Assembly (NCBI GenBank): GCA_030611625.1
Contig: JAUWPK010000086.1
Span: 1 to 10,426 of the forward strand
Origin: Promethearchaeum sp.
GTDB taxonomy: Archaea > Asgardarchaeota > Lokiarchaeia > Sigyniarchaeales > Promethearchaeaceae
Direction of reading: 5' to 3'
Length of the DNA stretch: 10,426 nucleotides
Shown: positions 5,941-10,426 of the stretch, piece by piece
How positions within the stretch are numbered: the first letter of the stretch is position 1
Layout: each line of letters starts with the position of its first letter
Position numbers and translations under genes: made by a program
Notes under the pieces: model-generated
Database searches by the model: none
Told to the model about the DNA's origin: nothing
The model's input: the letters and a program-made list of their open reading frames with translations, nothing else

Positions 5941-6392
5941 ATACCGTCAAAATCTTGACTTGCAAAGAGCGATTTTATTTCATCAGTTAATGGAGCATCA
6001 GAGATTTCATAGTTACTTAACAGAGAACAAATTTCGTCCCTGTATTGTTTCAATACCTGAAACACATTACCAATCGGAACGGATTTCCTTGACATTAAAG
6101 TTAATAATCCTTGCCCAACACTGATCCCAAATAAAAATCCTTCACTGTACTCAGTTAATTGAAATTCTACTTGCCCAAGATCCATACATGCACCTTGAGC
6201 AACAGCTGATTCAAACATTGCACCACTAAAAACAGATATTTCTCCAACTTCATCAAGACATTCGTTTGTTCTCGATAAAGAGGTTATTAAAATACCGTCT
6301 CTATCTATAATAATTATATGCATTAATTCTTGCATAGAATAAAGAATCTCGTGGAGTACCGAATCTAAACGTCTTGAATCATCTACAATCAA
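5937..6392 (-). CDS. Roadblock/LC7-domain protein, paralogue 2 (TTG start)
   Basis: This 151-residue single-domain Roadblock protein parallels the gene at 3990-4472 along its length. Shared blocks include the N-terminal RLD helix with ILY, a DRDG turn at 30-33, FESA and QGA on the central helix (60-67), then MD-x-G and QLTEY (79-82). It lacks about eight residues of the loop after the first strand that paralogue 1 carries. The start is TTG (minus codon at 6392-6390). It is supported by GGTGA seven bases upstream and by the N-terminus (DDSRRLD) aligning with DSNRLD of paralogue 1. Likely role: dimeric platform for a Ras-like GTPase, alone or as a heterodimer with paralogue 1. Its stop overlaps the end of the convergent toxin gene. 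Confidence 0.85.
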   Translation of the reverse strand: MIVDDSRRLDSVLHEILYSMQELMHIIIIDRDGILITSLSRTNECLDEVGEISVFSGAMFESAVAQGACMDLGQVEFQLTEYSEGFLFGISVGQGLLTLMSRKSVPIGNVFQVLKQYRDEICSLLSNYEISDAPLTDEIKSLFASQDFDGI

Positions 6393-6412
6393 ACAATATT
6401 CACCAAATCAGC

Positions 6413-6469
6413 TTAGTATTTTACTAATAATTTTAGCATTTATTCTATATTAACCACTAATTTTTCTAG
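6413..6469 (-). promoter_or_regulatory. Promoter region of Roadblock paralogue 2
   Basis: On the minus strand CTAGAAAAATTA (6469-6458), a TATA-like GTTAATATAG and ATACTAA (6419-6413) precede GGTGA and the TTG start. This repeats the order found before paralogue 1. Elements were judged by eye. Confidence 0.45.
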
Positions 6470-6475
6470 TAATAA

Positions 6476-6485
6476 TTATATAAAT
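6476..6485 (+). promoter_or_regulatory. TATA box of the divergent plus-strand gene
   Basis: TTATATAAAT matches the archaeal TATA consensus well and predicts a start near 6503-6507. That leaves a leader of about 70 bases before the ATG at 6578, containing a 13-codon ORF that begins at 6506. Confidence 0.45.
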
Positions 6486-6577
6486 CTATGATTTTTTGGG
6501 TAATTATGTGCGGATCATATGTGGATGATAATTGGATATTACACTGAACAAAAAAGTAATCTTTTCCAAGTCCCTAC

Positions 6578-6970
6578 ATGGCTTTAGATAGTAAAGACTA
6601 TAAAACAAACTATTATAGAGAAATCGAAAATCATGCACCAAATAAGTCAACCAGATTAATGAATGAAAAAATTCTTCACCATTTCACTGGAAAGATACAG
6701 AAATGCTTTCCAAATATGACCGCGGTAGTGATTTCTGATTATAACGGATTACTCCTGCATTCAGAAATAAAAAACTCATTAGACGAGAATTTATTGGCTC
6801 TAACTTGTATATGTGAAGAGCGTACTTTTATCGATCTGTCAAATTATCACAAATTAATCCGTCCGTTAAGCAATAAGATAAAAATGCTGGTTTTGCTCAA
6901 GAAATCTTGGAGAAATAAATCGGCGATTAAAAATTTTGATGAATTAATCGAAAAAGAAAATCCCATATAA
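6578..6970 (+). CDS. Divergent Roadblock/longin-like small protein
   Basis: This 130-residue protein is not a clear family match, but the segment TAVVISDYNGLLLHSEI (about 48-64) followed by SLDENLLALTCICEE (67-81) and KIKMLVLLKKS (100-110) repeats the strand-turn-strand, helix, strand order of Roadblock/LC7 domains. A helix (30-43) precedes it. The domain seems shortened: the central helix lacks the FESA/QGA pattern of the two neighbours, and the end is Lys-rich. Location beside two true Roadblock genes supports the relation. It is transcribed divergently from paralogue 2, behind a good TATA box, and converges on tfb with 21 bases between the stops. The start at 6578 is the first ATG after an in-frame stop at 6557. 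Function could be partner subunit or decayed paralogue; both are inferences. Confidence 0.5.
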   Translation: MALDSKDYKTNYYREIENHAPNKSTRLMNEKILHHFTGKIQKCFPNMTAVVISDYNGLLLHSEIKNSLDENLLALTCICEERTFIDLSNYHKLIRPLSNKIKMLVLLKKSWRNKSAIKNFDELIEKENPI

Positions 6971-6991
6971 AAAATTTTAAATTAAATTTGT

Positions 6992-7942
6992 TTATCGTTT
7001 TTTACCAGGTAAATCCAGATTAAGTTTGAGAACTAACTCTTTAAATCTATTTCTAACAGTAACCTCAGTGACTTGACTTACTCGTGCAATCTCACGTTGA
7101 GTACGCCTTTCACGATAGTAAATTGATGCTAGATAAATAGCACTTGCGGCAAGTCCAGTTGGACCTCTTCCAGAAGTTAATCCTTTTCTTTCGGCGAGGT
7201 TTATAATATCATGAGCCTTTTTTGCAACATGGGAGCTTAATTTTAATTCTGATACGAATCTATTAACGTAATCAGTTGCTTTCGTTGGATTACTATTTAG
7301 ATTCAGTTTTGAAGCAACGAAACGATATGATCTACCTATCTCTTTTTTATCTACTCTAGCAATTTCAGCAATTTCAGCAAGTGTTCTTGGTATATTGCAT
7401 AATCTACAAGCAGCGTACAAACTAGCAGCTGCAACTCCTTCAATACTTCTTCCCCGAATTAAATGGTTTTTTACTGCAGATCTATAGATTTTTGCAGCAT
7501 TTTCTCTCAAGATTTTATTTAATCCTAAAACAGAACTCATTCGATCCAATTCGGATAGAGCAAAAGTAAGATTGCGCTCGGTAGCGTCTGAAACTCTTAT
7601 TCGAGACTGCCATCTCCGTAACCGATAAATCTGACTTCTCAACCTGCTTGGTATTTCCTTTCCACTGAAGTCTTTATTCTTCCAATCAATAATTGTAGAC
7701 AGACCTTGGTCATGTATTGTAAAAGTCATAGGTGCCCCTACACGCGTTCTCCGATTGCGTTGTTCACTATCAAAAGCTCTCCATTCTGGTCCTGTATTTA
7801 TAATTCGAGATCGCAGAACGAGCCCACAACTAGAGCAAATTAGTTCACCTCGGTGACTATCATAGATAGAGTCTATTCCGAGGCAATTGGGACACAAATT
7901 CTCCGATTCTGACGCTTCAAAATTTACCATGCTTTTTGCCAT
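6992..7942 (-). CDS. tfb: Transcription initiation factor B (TFB, TFIIB homologue)
   Basis: This 316-residue full-length archaeal TFB bridges TBP on the TATA box to RNA polymerase. Domains in order are an N-terminal zinc ribbon with C17-x2-C20 and C36-x2-C39, and a B-reader/B-linker region containing GPEWRAFDSEQRNRRTRVG (51-69) and the conserved HDQGLSTII (77-85). These are followed by cyclin repeat 1 (about 118-205, GRSIEGVAAASLYAACR) and cyclin repeat 2 (about 212-308, GPTGLAASAIYLASIYY then RRTQREIARVSQVTEVTVRN, the BRE-reading helix-turn-helix). Nothing key is missing. The ATG is preceded by GAGG at 11 bases and a TATA-like ATATAAT about 30-37 bases upstream, so it can probably be transcribed alone as well as with gar1, which ends 44 bases upstream. 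The gar1-tfb order recurs in many archaea. Confidence 0.96.
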   Translation of the reverse strand: MAKSMVNFEASESENLCPNCLGIDSIYDSHRGELICSSCGLVLRSRIINTGPEWRAFDSEQRNRRTRVGAPMTFTIHDQGLSTIIDWKNKDFSGKEIPSRLRSQIYRLRRWQSRIRVSDATERNLTFALSELDRMSSVLGLNKILRENAAKIYRSAVKNHLIRGRSIEGVAAASLYAACRLCNIPRTLAEIAEIARVDKKEIGRSYRFVASKLNLNSNPTKATDYVNRFVSELKLSSHVAKKAHDIINLAERKGLTSGRGPTGLAASAIYLASIYYRERRTQREIARVSQVTEVTVRNRFKELVLKLNLDLPGKKR

Positions 7943-7968
7943 TTATTTCAAGTCCTCTATTTTTTTTT

Positions 7969-7981
7969 GAAATTATATTTC
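7969..7981 (-). promoter_or_regulatory. TATA-like element between gar1 and tfb
   Basis: GAAATATAATTTC on the minus strand has 5-bp symmetric arms around a TATA-like centre and sits about 30 bases before the tfb ATG, suggesting an internal promoter with a very short leader. Confidence 0.3.
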
Positions 7982-7986
7982 GGTTC

Positions 7987-8310
7987 TTATTTTTTATGGG
8001 AAAATTTTTTGTAGGGCTTACTTCGATGGGGGCTTTTTTTTTGTTTACGGCTTGAAGGAAGTGTATACAATGAAATACCTCTATTCTTTAAAATTTCTTC
8101 ATTATGATTATCCGCGGACCTTGTCATTTTGATTGAAATGAAAGGTTTAGCGACAGGCCCAAATATATCAGCAATATTGCCAATTCTCCTTTTTTCTGAA
8201 GTATACACGGGTTCTCCTATTTCAGGGATTTTTTTATCACTTTCCCAATTGAAAGCGCGTATTATCAGATGATTAGAATGTGATTTTCCGAGGATTTTCC
8301 CAATGTTCAT
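7987..8310 (-). CDS. gar1: H/ACA snoRNP protein Gar1
   Basis: This 107-residue protein is an archaeal Gar1, a core subunit of the box H/ACA guide-RNA complex with Cbf5, Nop10 and L7Ae that makes pseudouridine in rRNA. The RNP-barrel signature is complete: GEPVYTSEKRRIGNIADIFG (32-51) running into PVAKPFISIKM (52-62), matching the conserved pattern of a short beta barrel with IG-x-I-x-DIFGPV. The C-terminus (86-107) is Lys/Ser/Arg-rich and presumably disordered and RNA-binding. The start ATG at 8310 is the only one fitting the family N-terminus; a GGAG about 13 bases upstream is a weak ribosome-binding site. It is the upstream partner of tfb in a likely two-gene unit. Confidence 0.93.
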   Translation of the reverse strand: MNIGKILGKSHSNHLIIRAFNWESDKKIPEIGEPVYTSEKRRIGNIADIFGPVAKPFISIKMTRSADNHNEEILKNRGISLYTLPSSRKQKKSPHRSKPYKKFSHKK

Positions 8311-8347
8311 AATTTGCTTTACTCCGATTTAGAGTGGAAAATATTGC

Positions 8348-8387
8348 ATTTTATTAAAAAAATTGAAAGAATTTATTAATTCTTTCA
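8348..8387 (-). promoter_or_regulatory. gar1-tfb promoter with adjacent 10-bp inverted repeat
   Basis: A TATA-like TTTAATAAAAT (minus strand, about 8358-8348) lies about 40-50 bases before the gar1 ATG. Immediately upstream is a perfect inverted repeat TGAAAGAATT/AATTCTTTCA (8364-8373 and 8378-8387, four-base spacer). Its position beside the BRE/TATA region would suit an operator; a short hairpin of no function is the alternative. Confidence 0.4.
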
Positions 8388-8706
8388 CTAATTCTGATGT
8401 GTTAAAAAAAATTAGGAAAAATTTGCATTTAAAATTTTTGGAAAATTCACAAATATAATTTCCAGATTTGTTCAAAATATTTCAAAAACATATAATTCAT
8501 TGTGTTATCTCTCTTCTTAAAGAAACTTAAAAAGATTGGGAGAAATACTCTCACTATCTCTATTATTATTTTTTCTTCCCATTAAAGTGGGATTAAAAAA
8601 CCTAATAATTTTTTATTTTGGATTTTACTTTTAAATCTTTTGATCCAATACACATGTGTAGTGATAATAACTTCGTATCTCGTATTTGAATCTTATGTTA
8701 TTAATA
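8388..8706. other. Long AT-rich gap between engB and gar1 without a convincing gene
   Basis: No supported coding or RNA gene is seen. It holds T-rich tracts on the minus strand that could terminate engB (opposite A-runs at about 8404-8410 and 8594-8600), a pairing GGGAGAA with TTCTTCCC (about 8538-8580), a small hairpin CCCA-TTAAAG-TGGG (about 8578-8592), and a perfect 12-bp palindrome TACACATGTGTA (8649-8660). A 17-codon minus-strand ORF (MNYMFLKYFEQIWKLYL) is present but unsupported. Confidence 0.4.
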
Positions 8707-9468
8707 TCAATTAACATTTGATTTTGTCCGCTTGTCTCCTTTTTTTCCCTTATTTTTTGCATCAATGGGGGGCAAGTTCAATAATTCGGATCGAGGGTCA
8801 AACTCTTCCAAGTGTAATTGAGAAGCAGATTCTCTAATAATTTGCTTAATTTCTTTAATTCCTTGCTTAGTTTTTGTTGAACATTCAATTACATCAAGAG
8901 TTGATTGTTTGGATTTTAGATTATCGATCTCAATATCAAAATCTGAAAGAACTCTGAAAAATGTCTTTTTTATATCATCTCTTTGATATCTGTTAAGTTT
9001 ATCAGATTTATTAAGAATAACTAAACAGGGAATTTGATTTTTATTAAAATATTGAATAAATTCAATCGATAACGGGATAGTTTTTTCATTTTGAAAGTAC
9101 CATTTCTCTAACTCATCTTTAAGCCTATCCATAGCAATTACCAAGAGGGTTAGAAATATATTGTCTTTATCCAACCTTAAGTATTTTAAAATTTGATTTT
9201 GGATAAATTCTTCAGAAGAACGACTCAACTTAGTCATTCTTCCAAAACCGGGTAAATCTATTACATGATAATTCAATATTGGGTCATTTATTATTGTCAA
9301 CCTTACGGTGGATCCTGGAGTTTTTCCTATTTTTCCTTTATACCATTTAGGATGCGATAAAAGGAGTTTTGTCAATGAGGATTTTCCAACATTGCTGTTA
9401 CCAATTAAGCATAATCGAGGAAAATTCCCGCGTGGATATGAAAAGTTGGTTTTAATATTACGCCCCAT
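8707..9468 (-). CDS. engB: EngB/YsxC-type GTPase
   Basis: This 253-residue TRAFAC GTPase belongs to the EngB family, which in bacteria assists large-subunit assembly; the archaeal role is less known. All G motifs are present: G1 GNSNVGKSS (23-31), G2 GKTPGST (48-54), G3 DLPG (71-74, followed by FGR as in EngB), G4 NKSD (153-156) and a G5-like CSTKTKQG (196-203). It is longer than bacterial EngB (about 200), with an insert between G3 and G4 (about 97-140) and a Lys/Arg-rich C-terminal tail (236-253), perhaps for rRNA contact. The ATG is preceded by a perfect AAGGAGG at 9480-9486 (minus), 11 bases away. It is the second gene of an operon, 35 bases after the stop of the acidic protein gene. Confidence 0.9.
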   Translation of the reverse strand: MGRNIKTNFSYPRGNFPRLCLIGNSNVGKSSLTKLLLSHPKWYKGKIGKTPGSTVRLTIINDPILNYHVIDLPGFGRMTKLSRSSEEFIQNQILKYLRLDKDNIFLTLLVIAMDRLKDELEKWYFQNEKTIPLSIEFIQYFNKNQIPCLVILNKSDKLNRYQRDDIKKTFFRVLSDFDIEIDNLKSKQSTLDVIECSTKTKQGIKEIKQIIRESASQLHLEEFDPRSELLNLPPIDAKNKGKKGDKRTKSNVN

Positions 9469-9479
9469 TTTAAATCAAT

Positions 9480-9486
9480 CCTCCTT
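9480..9486 (-). promoter_or_regulatory. Strong Shine-Dalgarno of engB
   Basis: AAGGAGG on the minus strand, 11 bases before the engB ATG, is among the best ribosome-binding sites in the window and supports that start as an internal operon gene. Confidence 0.7.
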
Positions 9487-9503
9487 AGATGAAGATATAA
9501 TAT

Positions 9504-10426
9504 CTAAATATCTAAAAAGTCATCACCTAGAAATTCTTCAAACATTTTATTCTTTTCTCTTTTAGTTAATATTGGCCTTTCTGAAATTGGGTCACCTATT
9601 AATAATAAAATATCTTGAATAACTTTAGGATTAATTGCAATTAGCAGTTTTCCTGCTTTAAATTTAATAATCTTTTCCAAACCTAATTTTAATCGAAGTA
9701 TAAAACCCAATCCAAAGTAAAATTTGTGTTCTTCCAAAGGTTCTACGGCATTTTTACTTGTTACTTCTTTAAGTGCTTCATACAGCATTTGTTTAGATAA
9801 TATGAAATCTTCACCCACATTGAAAGCAAGATGCCATAAAGCATGGTATACAATTTTTGCCCTGCGCCCGCTCAAATACTCAATTAAGTCTTCGCGTGAA
9901 ACTTCTTTTATACCATGAGATTTCTTTTTAAGCTCCAGTTCGGCTTGCATTTTAGCTTCTAATTCTTCGTCGATTTCAGGTTTAAATTCTGGTTTTTCCT
10001 GTTCAATAATCTCTTGTGCATCAATTTCAGTCGATTGAAGTTCGTCTGCATGAATATTTTCACTTATAGCATCTTTCATGTCAGCTAGATCATCTTCTGA
10101 AAGATCATCAAGACTATCAAAATCTGCAAATTCTAATAATTCTTGTTCCATTAATTCTTCATCGGACAAGGTTTCTTCTGATTGGATGGATTCGGGGTCA
10201 TTTTCTTGAGGATTTTGACTAATATCAGTTAGTTCTTCTTGTTCTTCTGTTATTTCTTGTTCTTCTTGTTCTTCTACTTCTTCTACTTCTTGTTCTTCTT
10301 GTTCTTCTACTTCTTCTACTTCTTGTTCTTCTTGTTCTTCTTGTTCTTCTTGTTCTTCTACTTCTTCTACTTCTTGTTCTTCTTGTTCTTCTACTTCTTT
10401 TACTTCTTGTTCTTCTTGTTCTTCTA
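9504..10426 (-). CDS. Unrecognised acidic protein with Glu/Gln/Val repeats, 5' partial
   Basis: The frame runs without a stop from 9504 to the right edge (306 codons present), so the TTG at 10169 is internal and the true start is outside. From the N-terminal side the protein shows about 60 residues of EEQ/EVEEV repeats and a long acidic, Asp/Glu/Ser-rich disordered stretch. A Glu/Lys helix follows (about residues 64-83 counting from that TTG), then a folded C-terminal domain of about 110 residues (88-200). The domain contains LIEYLSGRRAKIVYHALWHL, QMLYEALKEV, YFGLGFILRLKLGLEKIIKF and KAGKLLIAINP. Helices followed by a beta hairpin could be a winged-helix-like fold, but I do not recognise the family. 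It is the gene upstream of engB and probably cotranscribed, so a ribosome-assembly or RNA-related role is conceivable; that is inference only. Confidence 0.75.
   Translation of the reverse strand, partial: EEQEEQEVKEVEEQEEQEVEEVEEQEEQEEQEEQEVEEVEEQEEQEVEEVEEQEEQEITEEQEELTDISQNPQENDPESIQSEETLSDEELMEQELLEFADFDSLDDLSEDDLADMKDAISENIHADELQSTEIDAQEIIEQEKPEFKPEIDEELEAKMQAELELKKKSHGIKEVSREDLIEYLSGRRAKIVYHALWHLAFNVGEDFILSKQMLYEALKEVTSKNAVEPLEEHKFYFGLGFILRLKLGLEKIIKFKAGKLLIAINPKVIQDILLLIGDPISERPILTKREKNKMFEEFLGDDFLDI
10275..10424 (-). repeat. 33-bp in-frame minisatellite encoding EEQEEQEVEEV units
   Basis: Four copies of a 33-base unit lie at 10275-10307, 10308-10340, 10359-10391 and 10392-10424. Each encodes the 11-residue EEQEEQEVEEV on the minus strand. 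The units are nearly identical; the last has one change giving Lys for Glu. Between the second and third copies an extra 18 bases encode EEQEEQ. The array continues past the right edge and decays toward 10230. All length steps are multiples of three. Confidence 0.9.

Noticed and set aside
6520..6550. Box C/D-like sRNA (GATGAT followed by CTGA)
   Set aside because: The C box does not match the RTGATGA consensus and no second C'/D' pair or terminal stem is visible.
9308..9565. 85-codon plus-strand ORF over engB and its upstream gene
   Set aside because: It is antisense to two well-supported genes and has no family features.
10167..10169. TTG at 10169 as start of the acidic protein
   Set aside because: The same frame continues without a stop through the repeat array to the edge and there is no ribosome-binding site.
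10275..10426. Possible CRISPR array from regular repeats
   Set aside because: Units are directly tandem with no unique spacers, and the repeat keeps an open reading frame, so it is a coding minisatellite.

Overview
The window looks like a piece of an AT-rich archaeal genome, most likely from an Asgard archaeon of the Lokiarchaeia type. Archaeal markers are ribosomal protein S26e, a TFB transcription factor, the H/ACA snoRNP protein Gar1, an archaetidylinositol-phosphate-synthase-type membrane enzyme, and TATA-like promoters rather than sigma-type ones. The Asgard assignment rests on a cluster of Roadblock/LC7-type small proteins, a family greatly expanded in that group; it is an inference, not a proof.

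Layout, left to right. Positions 1-1889 (+) hold a PIN-domain protein, entering from outside the window, and a TPR-like helical protein. They appear to be one gene split by a single-base shift at a run of twelve A. A small two-helix membrane protein gene follows (2057-2221, +), possibly broken near its 5' end. On the minus strand are the phosphatidyltransferase gene (2739-3524) and rps26e (2372-2659), with a hairpin plus T-run after rps26e. The 465-base gap 3525-3989 holds what reads like a decayed coding sequence on the minus strand.

Positions 3990-6970 form a Roadblock island: two minus-strand paralogues (3990-4472 and 5937-6392) with related upstream regions, and a divergent third relative on the plus strand (6578-6970). 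Between the two paralogues sits a plus-strand two-gene cassette. It encodes an unusually long (330 aa) protein with an antitoxin-like C-terminal tail, followed by a 92 aa RelE/ParE-like toxin. The toxin's last four bases overlap the end of the second paralogue.

Positions 6992-8310 (minus) carry gar1 followed by tfb, an information-processing pair with a 10-bp inverted repeat just upstream of the presumed gar1 promoter. The 396-base gap 8311-8706 has no convincing gene. The right end (minus) is an operon of an unrecognised acidic protein, running off the window and carrying a 33-bp in-frame minisatellite, followed by an EngB-type GTPase with a strong Shine-Dalgarno. First genes in transcription units tend to have a TATA box close to the start codon, while several others have GGAGG or GGTGA ribosome-binding sites.
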